From positions 29,103 through 41,493 of the forward strand of contig CALMTJ010000149.1 of the NCBI GenBank assembly GCA_937872715.1: 12,391 nt of DNA, written 5' to 3'. This document shows, piece by piece, positions 6,966-12,391 of this stretch (its first letter is position 1; each line of letters starts with the position of its first letter). The stretch comes from an uncultured Methylobacteriaceae bacterium (lineage in GTDB: Bacteria > Pseudomonadota > Alphaproteobacteria > Rhizobiales > Beijerinckiaceae). The position numbers and the translations under genes are program-made. The notes under the pieces were generated by a model. That model saw nothing but the letters and a program-made list of their open reading frames with translations, had not been told where the DNA came from and made no database searches.

Positions 6966-7709
6966 TCAGCGGAACTGGTAGGCGGGGTGCCACCGGAGCG
7001 ACAGCCGCTCCAGGAGGCGCGCGACGCTGTCGGCGAGCTTGCCGAGCAGCGCGTAAATGAGGATGGACAGCACCACGACGTCCACCAGCAGGAACTCGCG
7101 CGCCTGCATGGCCATGTAGCCGATGCCGGAGGAGGCCGAGATCGTCTCGGCCACGATCAGCGTGAGCCACATGATGCCGAGCGCGTAGCGCAGCCCGACG
7201 AAGATCGACGGCAGCGCGCCCGGCAGGATCACCTCGCCGAAGAGCCGCGCCTCGGACATGCCGTAGACGCGGCCCATCTCGACGAGCTGCGGGTCCACGC
7301 TCCGGATCCCGTGCAGGGTGTTGATGTAGATGGGGAAGAAGACCCCGAGCGCGACCAGGAACAGCTTCGCCTCCTCGTCGATCCCGAACCACAGGATGAC
7401 GAGCGGGATGAGCGCCAGGTGCGGCACGTTGCGGATCATCTGCAGGGTCGTGTCCGTCAGCTTCTCCGACAGCGAGGAGAGCCCGTTGGCGAGGCCGAGC
7501 GCGAGCCCGATCCCGCCGCCGACGGCGAAGCCGGAGAGCGCGCGCAGCGTCGAGACGCCGATGTTCTGCGCGAGCTCGCCCGAGCGGGCGAGCCTCAGGG
7601 CGGCCGCGACGACGCCGGACGGCGCCGGCAGGACGTTGGGCGGGATCTCGCCGAGCCGGGCCGCGACCTCCCACAGGGCAACGAGGGCGGCCGGCACGAG
7701 CCAGCCCAC
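6966..7709 (-). CDS. ssuC: SsuC-like ABC transporter permease
   Basis: Inner-membrane permease of the BPD_transp_1 family, 247 residues from GTG 7709. About six hydrophobic segments are visible (3-18, 57-75, 97-109, 115-130, 173-192, 209-224). The EAA coupling loop is at about 144-167 (EMGRVYGMSEARLFGEVILP followed by GALPS), ending in the I-LP pattern that contacts the ATPase. The C-terminus RWHPAYQFR is usual for SsuC-like proteins. The start is uncertain. The frame stays open upstream through an Arg/Pro-rich stretch right up to the reductase stop, but offers no ATG, GTG or TTG there, and GTG 7709 has only a weak ribosome site. It probably works with the ATPase and binding protein encoded next to it. 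Confidence 0.88.
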   Translation of the reverse strand: MGWLVPAALVALWEVAARLGEIPPNVLPAPSGVVAAALRLARSGELAQNIGVSTLRALSGFAVGGGIGLALGLANGLSSLSEKLTDTTLQMIRNVPHLALIPLVILWFGIDEEAKLFLVALGVFFPIYINTLHGIRSVDPQLVEMGRVYGMSEARLFGEVILPGALPSIFVGLRYALGIMWLTLIVAETISASSGIGYMAMQAREFLLVDVVVLSILIYALLGKLADSVARLLERLSLRWHPAYQFR

Positions 7710-7789
7710 CGCGCCGGAGCGGGGCGGCCTCCGGGCCGGGCTTGGCCGCGAGGGCGCCGGACGGGTGGCGATCGTCGACAGCGTGGCGG

Positions 7790-8362
7790 TCAGGCGACGC
7801 GTTGGAGGGAGACGGGCGCCGCGGTCCGGGCGCTCGGCCGCGCGTGGGCGGCGAGCTCGGACGCTGCCTGCCGGACGCGGTCGAGCGTTCCGGGATCGGT
7901 CAGCGCGCCATCGCTGAAATCCTCGTCGCTGGCATAGACCGACGTCGGCAGGGTCAGGGCCGCGAAGAAGCCGAAGAGCGGCCGGAGCTGGTGCTCCACG
8001 GTGAGGGCGTGGCGCCGCCCCCCGCCCGTCGCGGCCACAACGACCGGGATCCCGGCGAGCGCGAGCGGATCGACGAGATCGAACAGGTGCTTGAAGAGCC
8101 CCGAATAGGAGCCTTTGTAGATCGGCGAGCCGACGATGAGCGCATCCGCCCCCTCGATGGCCCGCAGCGCCGCCTCGCCGGCCGCCGGCAGGTCGCTCCG
8201 CGCGAAAGCCCCGAGGCCAGGCCCGATCCCGGCCACGTCGACGAGTGTGAAGTCGGTCTCCCGCCGGCGCGACACCTCGCGGCCGAGCAGCTCGACGAGA
8301 GAGGAGGTCCGGGACGGGCGGCGTGCGCTCCCCGACACGCCGACCACGCGAAGGACGCTCAC
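7790..8362 (-). CDS. msuE: MsuE/SsuE-family NAD(P)H:FMN reductase
   Basis: Small flavodoxin-like reductase of 190 residues that supplies FMNH2 to partner monooxygenases. The phosphate-binding start VVGVSGSARRPSRTSSLVE (6-24) and the flavin loop GSPIYKGSYSGLFKHLFDL (78-96) are intact, as is the GGGRRHALTVEHQLRP helix (113-128). At the position where SsuE has the Tyr of its pi-helix this protein has His (124), as I recall for methanesulfonate-type MsuE reductases. That is why I name it msuE rather than ssuE. It starts at GTG 8362; no other start fits. It is the first gene of the minus-strand operon, and with two class C monooxygenase genes downstream it is the likely common electron source. Confidence 0.88.
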   Translation of the reverse strand: MSVLRVVGVSGSARRPSRTSSLVELLGREVSRRRETDFTLVDVAGIGPGLGAFARSDLPAAGEAALRAIEGADALIVGSPIYKGSYSGLFKHLFDLVDPLALAGIPVVVAATGGGRRHALTVEHQLRPLFGFFAALTLPTSVYASDEDFSDGALTDPGTLDRVRQAASELAAHARPSARTAAPVSLQRVA

Positions 8363-8394
8363 GCCGCGGCCCGGACGAATGAAGACGAAAGTTC

Positions 8395-8465
8395 AGCGGT
8401 CAAAACAAGCGCCTCGGATGAGAACATCTTCACCAGAAGATCAAGTGTACAAGCTGATGACCGCT
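8395..8465. repeat. Nested inverted repeats before the sulfur operon
   Basis: AGCGGTCA (8395-8402) and TGACCGCT (8458-8465) are perfect 8-base inverted arms 55 bases apart. Between them, ATCTTC-ACCA-GAAGAT (8426-8441) is a perfect 6-base hairpin or dyad, and CAAGC/GCTTG (8450-8454, 8463-8467) is a further pair. They lie 33-103 bases upstream of the reductase GTG, in a locally AT-richer region, so they probably belong to the operon's control region as protein sites or leader structure. Confidence 0.45.
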
Positions 8466-8479
8466 TGACCCCAAGTCAA
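8465..8479. promoter_or_regulatory. Candidate LysR-type regulator box (T-N11-A)
   Basis: TTGACCCCAAGTCAA is a 5+5 interrupted dyad (TTGAC, five bases, GTCAA) containing the T-N11-A spacing (8466 to 8478) that LysR-type regulators favour. It lies about 103 bases upstream of the reductase start. Sulfur-starvation regulators of ssu/msu-type operons (CysB, Cbl, SsuR) are of this class, so the site fits. No LysR-type gene is in the window. Confidence 0.42.
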
Positions 8480-9020
8480 CGCGCGCTCGTTTGCCTTTTT
8501 CAGAGATCGCGTAGTCGATCATTCGCTAGTCGAGCGGCGAAAAGAGAATTTTAATCCACGCCTTATGGCGACTCGGATCGCTTACACGGGACCACGATCG
8601 CTCCAGCAGAACCCGTACTTGACCGTCAGCTGGTCGCTCGAACCGTCCTGTCCATGCCGACCTTCGAAGCGGCGCTCGCAGAGGGGTGCAGGCGTGTGCG
8701 TCGTGCCGCTCGTCGCAGATTGTCAGAAGCACCCTATGGTGGGAGCGATCGCCGATCCTGGCGGCCGTCCGTTCGGATCATCACCGGCTGGAGGCGATCG
8801 GTGTTCGCGGCCGTCTACGTCCTCCTTCCGATGTCGGACGCTTCGCGGCCGAGGCGACCCGGACTTCGATGGCGCCGTTGGAGCGCGGCGCCCTGCCCGA
8901 CGATCGTCTCCGCTTCCATGAAGAGACGACCACGTCCGGACCGTTCACGAAACGCCACTCGTTTTCACCGGTTTGATCCAGGGCTTTGATGGTGCGGACG
9001 CTCGCATCCCAGCCTAGAAT
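8480..9020. other. Gene-poor stretch between the sulfur and carotenoid operons
   Basis: I see no convincing gene here. Several frames stay open by high GC (for example 8565-8921 and 8686-8976 on the plus strand, 8526-8732 on the minus), but none shows a known domain, a good ribosome site or consistent codon use. Bases 8480-8560 are AT-richer than their neighbours. The stretch ends in the tRNA-Thr remnant, so it may be decayed mobile DNA, but I recognise no integrase or transposase motif. Confidence 0.5.
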
Positions 9021-9079
9021 CCGGGTCGCGCTCCTTGGTAAGGGGGAGGTCGAGAGTTCAATCCTATTTGGCGGCGCCA
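9021..9079 (+). pseudogene. tRNA-Thr(GGT) remnant, 3' half with CCA
   Basis: The 3' half of a tRNA is readable. The anticodon stem is 9030-9034 with 9042-9046 (four pairs, one G-G mismatch). The loop TTGGTAA (9035-9041) has anticodon GGT. The variable region is AGGTC, the T-stem GAGAG/CTATT has one mismatch, the T-loop is TTCAATC, the acceptor 3' strand is TGGCGGC (9069-9075), and CCA is at 9077-9079. TTGGTAA-G..GAGGTCG..AGTTC matches bacterial tRNA-Thr(GGT). The 5' half is missing: no GCCGCCA acceptor strand or paired D-arm lies upstream. It is therefore a fragment, not a working tRNA. Such 3' fragments are typical attachment-site scars of elements integrating into tRNA genes. Confidence 0.72.
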
Positions 9080-9229
9080 CCCTTCCGCATCGGCGGCCCT
9101 CAGCCTTGCCGCGTTCACGTTCTCGCGTTTGCGCTTGCAGGAGACGACCCGGCGCGTCACGCTGTTCGGGCCTCGGTACGGGGCGAGGAGACGTTATCGT
9201 CGCCTGATTCTGCCGGAGACGTACAGGGA

Positions 9230-10129
9230 ATGCTGCCGACCGGCGCTCTTGCCGAGGTCCCGCTCGCGACGGCCCGGCCGGTCGCCGACCTCCAGCTCCT
9301 GAGGGGCGCGGTCGAACGTCGGCTGAGGCAGCTCGCGCCCGCCGGTACGGGCTCCGACACGCTTTCCGTCGCGGTCCGGTACGGGCTGCTCGCGCCCGGC
9401 AAGCGCGTCCGGCCGATCCTGACGCTGCTCGCCGCGCAGGAACTCGGCGGCGCGGCCCTCGACGCGCTCGATGCGGGCTGCGCCATCGAGATGGTGCACA
9501 CCGCCTCCCTGATCCTCGACGACCTCCCGTCCATGGACGATGCCCTGACCCGGCGGGGGCAGCCCTGCCTCCACGTGGCCTTCGGCGAGGACGTGGCGAT
9601 CCTGTCCGCCGTGACGCTCCTGTCGCGCGCCTATGGCGTCGCGGCCGAGGCCCGGGGCGTCCCGCCATCCATCCGGTGCGGGCTCGTCTCCATCCTGGCC
9701 CGGGCGGTCGGCACGGAAGGGCTTTCGGCCGGGCAATACCGCGATCTCCGGGGTGCCGCGGCGTCCGGCCGGGCGGAGGCGGTGGCGGACGCGAACCACC
9801 TGAAGACCGGCATGCTGTTCGTCGCCGCGGTCGAAGCCGCGGCCGCCGTCGCCGGGGCCTCGCCCGGGGACCTCGCCCGCATGATCGGCTTCGCCAGCCA
9901 TCTCGGACAGGCGTTCCAGCTCACCGACGACCTCCAGGACGGGCAGGGCGACGGCTCCGGGGAGGATGTCGGCAAGGTGACCGTGCCGTCCCTCCTCGGC
10001 CCGGAGGACACGCGGCGGCGGCGGGACGCGCATCTCGCGGCCGCGCTCGACGCCTTGCGGCCGGGCGGCGTGCTCGCCACCTTCGTCAGGGTCATGTTCG
10101 CCGGTCCTCCATCCGGCGCGGCCGGGTGA
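9230..10129 (+). CDS. crtE: Geranylgeranyl diphosphate synthase (CrtE type)
   Basis: Cytoplasmic prenyltransferase of 299 residues that elongates isopentenyl diphosphate to the C20 precursor of carotenoids. The key motifs are present: PGKRVRP (56-62), the first Asp-rich motif DDLPSMDD (97-104) followed by RRGQP, the KT pair (192-193) and the second Asp-rich motif DDLQD (233-237). The DD-x4-D spacing is that of bacterial type II synthases. The usual residues after the second motif are slightly altered (GQGDGSGEDVGK). I start at ATG 9230 with GGAG 11 bases upstream. The frame is open further back, but that part runs into the tRNA remnant. It leads the crtE-crtZ-crtW block, 37 bases before crtZ. 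The adjacent carotenoid genes favour GGPP over FPP as product. Confidence 0.88.
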   Translation: MLPTGALAEVPLATARPVADLQLLRGAVERRLRQLAPAGTGSDTLSVAVRYGLLAPGKRVRPILTLLAAQELGGAALDALDAGCAIEMVHTASLILDDLPSMDDALTRRGQPCLHVAFGEDVAILSAVTLLSRAYGVAAEARGVPPSIRCGLVSILARAVGTEGLSAGQYRDLRGAAASGRAEAVADANHLKTGMLFVAAVEAAAAVAGASPGDLARMIGFASHLGQAFQLTDDLQDGQGDGSGEDVGKVTVPSLLGPEDTRRRRDAHLAAALDALRPGGVLATFVRVMFAGPPSGAAG

Positions 10130-10166
10130 GGCTCTCCGCGGGGACCGCCCGGGAGGGAGCCGGTCG

Positions 10167-10649
10167 ATGTTCCTGAACCTGGCCGTGATGGCCGCAACCG
10201 TCCTCGCGATGGAGGGGGTGGCGGCCGCCGTGCATCGCTACGTCATGCACGGACCCGGATGGACCTGGCACCGCTCCCACCACGAGCCGCACCACGGCAA
10301 GCTGGAGCTGAACGATCTCTACGCCGTGATCTTCGCCGGGCTCGCGGTGGCGCTGCTCTGGCTGTCGCCCGGGGCCGGGCCTCTCTACTGGATGGGTGTC
10401 GGCCTGACGGTGTACGGCGCGCTCTATTTCGTCGTGCATGACGGGCTCGTGCACCAGCGCTGGCCGTTCCGGCACGTGCCGAAGAACCGCTATCTCAAGC
10501 GCCTCGTCCAGGCCCACCGCCTCCACCATGCGGTCGAGGGCCGGGAAGGCGGCGTCTCGTTCGGGTTCCTGTACGCTCCGCCCGTCCGCCGGTTGCGACA
10601 GGAATTGCGCGACAAGGGTGCGTTCGGCCGGGAGGATGTCGGAACGTGA
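10167..10649 (+). CDS. crtZ: Beta-carotene 3-hydroxylase (CrtZ, di-iron)
   Basis: Integral-membrane di-iron hydroxylase of 160 residues, the usual CrtZ length. It adds 3-hydroxyl groups to beta-ionone rings, making zeaxanthin from beta-carotene or astaxanthin from canthaxanthin. The histidine boxes are complete: HRYVMH (23-28), HRSHH with HH four residues later (35-43), HDGLVH (91-96) and HRLHH (117-121). Hydrophobic segments are at about 3-21, 53-67 and 73-90. A strong GGGAGGGAG precedes the ATG. The last four bases overlap the start of crtW (GTGA), so the two are translationally coupled. Confidence is high because every box fits the fatty-acid-hydroxylase superfamily CrtZ pattern. Confidence 0.92.
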   Translation: MFLNLAVMAATVLAMEGVAAAVHRYVMHGPGWTWHRSHHEPHHGKLELNDLYAVIFAGLAVALLWLSPGAGPLYWMGVGLTVYGALYFVVHDGLVHQRWPFRHVPKNRYLKRLVQAHRLHHAVEGREGGVSFGFLYAPPVRRLRQELRDKGAFGREDVGT

Positions 10650-11377
10650 GCGCGACGACCGCCTCCGGGTATTCACGTCAGGCGGCGGTCGGGCTGGCGC
10701 TCGCGGCCGGGCTCGTCGCGAGCTGGCTCGCATGCCACCTCTACGGGATGTTCTGGCACCGCTGGGACGCGGCCGGGATGCTGCTCGCGCCCGTCCTGAT
10801 CGGAGTGCAATGCTGGCTGAACGTCGGCCTGTTCATCGTGGCGCACGACGCGATGCACGGCTCGCTAGCGCCGGATCGGCCGGGACTGAACCGGGGGATC
10901 GGGCGCCTGTGCCTCGCCCTCTACGCGGGCTTTTCCTACGACCGGCTGATAGGCCGGCACCACGACCATCACCGCCATTCCGGCACGGCCGGCGATCCCG
11001 ACTTCCACGCAGCCGCGCCCGTCCGTTTCTGGCCATGGTACGGGACGTTCTTCCGCCGCTATTTCGGCCTTCGCGAACTGGCCGTTCTGTCCGTGCTCCT
11101 CGCGGTCTACCTCGCGGTCTTGCGCGTCGACCCGGTGAACGCCCTCGTGCTGTGGGGCGTGCCGGCGATCCTGTCCTCGCTCCAGCTCTTCTATTTCGGC
11201 ACCTACCTGCCGCACCGGCACGAGGAAGCCGACTTCTCGGACCGGCACAACGCCCGCAGCCTCGAACTCTCGCCCGTGGCCTCCCTGCTGACCTGCTTCC
11301 ATTTCGGCGGCTTCCACCACGAGCATCACGAGCGGCCCGGAACGCCCTGGTGGCGGCTCCCTTCCACGCGCCGGTGA
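10646..11377 (+). CDS. crtW: Beta-carotene 4-ketolase (CrtW)
   Basis: Integral-membrane di-iron ketolase of 243 residues, normal for bacterial CrtW, which puts 4-keto groups on beta-ionone rings. Its histidine motifs are HDAMH (67-71), RHHDHHRHSGTAGDPDFH (104-121), the LPHRHEE and FSDRHNARS region (189-204) and FHHEHHERPGTPWWRLP (223-239). These are diagnostic of CrtW within the fatty-acid desaturase family. Membrane segments lie at about 13-36, 45-66, 86-97, 145-160 and 166-185. The start is GTG 10646, overlapping the crtZ stop. Together with crtZ it would give astaxanthin-type ketocarotenoids if beta-carotene is supplied. It is followed by a strong hairpin. Confidence 0.93.
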   Translation: MSATTASGYSRQAAVGLALAAGLVASWLACHLYGMFWHRWDAAGMLLAPVLIGVQCWLNVGLFIVAHDAMHGSLAPDRPGLNRGIGRLCLALYAGFSYDRLIGRHHDHHRHSGTAGDPDFHAAAPVRFWPWYGTFFRRYFGLRELAVLSVLLAVYLAVLRVDPVNALVLWGVPAILSSLQLFYFGTYLPHRHEEADFSDRHNARSLELSPVASLLTCFHFGGFHHEHHERPGTPWWRLPSTRR

Positions 11378-11422
11378 GTCTCGACGGCCCCTGAGAGCCC
11401 CTCCCAGAACCCGATGACGATC

Positions 11423-11461
11423 GGTGCGTCCTGGCCGGGCTGGGCCTGGCCAGGACGCACT
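11423..11461. terminator. Long perfect hairpin after crtW
   Basis: GTGCGTCCTGGCC (11424-11436) and GGCCAGGACGCAC (11448-11460) are perfect 13-base inverted arms. The inside also pairs (GGGC with GCCT, one G-U), leaving a three-base loop, so the stem is about 17-18 pairs counting a G-U at its foot. There is no T-run after it. Outer arms CCCCTCC (11398-11404) and GGAGGGG (11464-11470) enclose it. It lies 46 bases after the crtW stop. It is best read as a terminator or mRNA-stabilising hairpin of the crt operon. Confidence 0.6.
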
Positions 11462-11515
11462 CAGGAGGGGTCGTCGGAAGCTCCAGGACCCGCGGCGCGT
11501 GCGGCGGCGCACGCC

Positions 11516-11541
11516 GGAACGCCGCCTCCCGTGGAAGGTTT
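11516..11541 (+). promoter_or_regulatory. Candidate EcfG-type general-stress promoter
   Basis: GGAAC (11516-11520), 17 bases, then GTTT (11538-11541). This fits the GGAAC-N16/17-GTT consensus of the alphaproteobacterial general-stress sigma factor EcfG, although the base before GTT is G rather than the common C. Predicted transcription starts at about 11548, 27 bases before the small ORF at 11575. It is a pattern match in GC-rich sequence, so chance is possible. Confidence 0.45.
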
Positions 11542-11574
11542 CGGGTCGCGCCACCCGGCGCGCCGGATGCCGAC

Positions 11575-11688
11575 ATGACCGCTCGTCTCATCGCCGTGAT
11601 CCTGATCGCAACGGCTTTTCTCGGCGTCACGATCGCGTTGTCCGGTCCCGAACCCCGGACGGCCTTCGTCGCGTCCCGCGCCGTGTAG
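11575..11688 (+). CDS. Small single-pass membrane peptide (37 residues), hypothetical
   Basis: ATG to TAG, 37 codons: two polar residues and an Arg, then a hydrophobic run LIAVILIATAFLGVTIAL (5-22), then a short tail SGPEPRTAFVASRAV. It looks like a tiny inner-membrane peptide, or a signal-anchored one. The codons are GC-ending like neighbouring genes but with a few unusual choices (GCT, TTT, TTG). The ribosome site is weak. Support comes from the candidate EcfG-type promoter placed 27-30 bases upstream and from its standing alone between two operons. I do not recognise a family. The alternative is a chance ORF. Confidence 0.45.
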   Translation: MTARLIAVILIATAFLGVTIALSGPEPRTAFVASRAV

Positions 11689-11775
11689 GGCGCGGACCGG
11701 AGACCTCCGGGCGGCCGTGCCGGCGAAGGCCGCCGCCGCTGGCGGTCACGAAAGGGCCGGATTTCTCACCGAAGC

Positions 11776-11788
11776 GGGGAACTTCCCC
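11776..11788. repeat. Perfect 13-base palindrome before the capsule gene
   Basis: GGGGAACTTCCCC is palindromic around its central C. It lies 51 bases before the ATG of the capsule-export gene and could be a protein-binding site in its promoter. Nothing else in 11689-11838 stands out. Confidence 0.3.
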
Positions 11789-11838
11789 TTATCATGCGTG
11801 CGGCTGTCGTCAGGCCGTGAGGACGACACGTCGCCCAC

Positions 11839-12391
11839 ATGGATGTGAACCTCAAATCACCCGCGGCTTTCCAGGCCGTGCCGTCCGTCGTCGAATCCGA
11901 GTCGGAGGAGCGATCGCTCACCGTGTTCCGGCGCGCCCAGACGGCCGTCGGGACGCGACTTCAGGGCGTGCTCGGCCGCCGGAGGCGTCCGCGCCGGCGC
12001 CTGTTCAGCCTCGGCCGGCGTGGGCTGTTCTACCTGATGGTCGTCCTGCCGACCTTCGCGACGGCGATGTACATGTTCTTCGTCGCGAGCGACCAGTACA
12101 TCTCGGAAGCCCATTTCGTCGTGCGGTCGGCGCAGCGCCAGGCCGCGACCGGGCTCGGCGCGCTCCTCCAGAGCTCCGGGCTGGGCGGGGCGCGGGACGA
12201 CAGCTTCAGCGTGATCGAGTTCATCAAGTCGCGCGATGCGCTGAAGGAGGTGGACGACACGGCGGGCTTCCGGGCGATGATGAGCCGGCCCGGCGCCGAC
12301 TTCTTCGCCCGCTTCCCGCAGATCTGGTCGCAGGGCTCCTTCGAGGAGATGTACGAGCATTACCAGAACGTCGTCTCGGTGACCCACGACA
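11839..12391 (+). CDS. KpsE/BexC/CtrB-like capsule polysaccharide export protein, 5' part
   Basis: The first 184 residues of a polysaccharide co-polymerase-type inner-membrane protein that links capsule ABC export to the outer-membrane channel. After a basic cytoplasmic N-terminus (RRRRPRRR at 47-54) there is one membrane segment (about 63-83), followed at once by the family hallmark SDQYISEAHFVVR (84-96). Next comes the QSSGLGGARDDSFSVIEFIK region (111-130), typical of KpsE-like proteins just after the first membrane segment. The rest (coiled-coil periplasmic part and second membrane helix) is off the window. The start is ATG 11839. Its ribosome site is weak (GAGGA about 18 bases up), so a start at GTG 11845 is possible. 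It probably leads a capsule operon continuing beyond the window. Confidence 0.82.
   Translation, partial: MDVNLKSPAAFQAVPSVVESESEERSLTVFRRAQTAVGTRLQGVLGRRRRPRRRLFSLGRRGLFYLMVVLPTFATAMYMFFVASDQYISEAHFVVRSAQRQAATGLGALLQSSGLGGARDDSFSVIEFIKSRDALKEVDDTAGFRAMMSRPGADFFARFPQIWSQGSFEEMYEHYQNVVSVTHD

Noticed and set aside
8565..8921. 118-codon plus-strand frame in the gene-poor stretch
   Set aside because: Cys/Ser/Arg-rich product with no domain and no ribosome site; overlapping frames look equally random.
9035..9229. Longer crtE start
   Set aside because: The extra 65 codons begin inside the tRNA remnant and look non-coding; ATG 9230 fits the family start.
11778..11802. Second GGAAC as an EcfG promoter of the capsule gene
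   Set aside because: No GTT follows at 16-17 bases; the GGAAC is part of the GGGGAACTTCCCC palindrome.
1..12391. CRISPR array, insertion sequence ends or integrase gene
   Set aside because: No regularly spaced repeats, no paired terminal inverted repeats around a transposase and no integrase motifs were seen in any frame.

Overview
This is a roughly 70% GC stretch of what looks like an alphaproteobacterial chromosome. A Methylobacterium-like member of the Hyphomicrobiales is my best guess. The guess rests on codon use, a crtE-crtZ-crtW block, an alphaproteobacterial-type capsule-export gene and a promoter fitting the EcfG general-stress consensus. It is an inference; no marker gene in the window fixes the species.

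Layout. (1) 1-1561: the 5' part of an MFS transporter gene (minus) diverges from an RpiR-family regulator gene (plus). A 9-bp perfect inverted repeat lies just upstream of the regulator, and a weaker related motif overlaps the candidate MFS promoter. (2) 1575-2015: a decayed pyridoxamine-5'-phosphate-oxidase-like gene (frameshifted, then broken) runs convergently into the next block; the two stop codons share one CTAG. (3) 8362 down to 2012, all minus strand: an organosulfur (sulfonate/sulfone-type) acquisition operon. Its order is MsuE-type FMN reductase, SsuC-like permease, SsuB-like ATPase, SsuD-like flavin monooxygenase, SsuA-like periplasmic binding protein, a 40-codon orphan coding-like tail, a cupin, and an NtaA/DmoA-type flavin monooxygenase. 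One reductase could supply FMNH2 to both monooxygenases. The cupin has no assigned role. The region upstream of the operon holds a LysR-type (T-N11-A) box and nested inverted repeats. (4) 8363-9229: 867 bases with no convincing gene, containing a degenerate 3' half of tRNA-Thr(GGT) ending in CCA. This is the kind of scar left at tRNA integration sites. (5) 9230-11377, plus strand: crtE-crtZ-crtW, encoding GGPP synthase, beta-carotene hydroxylase and beta-carotene ketolase, a set suited to making hydroxylated ketocarotenoids of the astaxanthin type. It needs crtB, crtI and crtY from elsewhere. (6) 11378-11838: a long perfect hairpin, then a candidate EcfG-type stress promoter driving a 37-codon single-membrane-segment ORF, then a short palindrome. 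(7) 11839 to the end: the 5' part of a KpsE/BexC-like capsule polysaccharide export protein gene.

The most unusual items are the two-monooxygenase plus cupin sulfur operon, the tRNA-Thr scar beside it, the orphan tail between binding protein and cupin, and the small ORF under a stress-type promoter.
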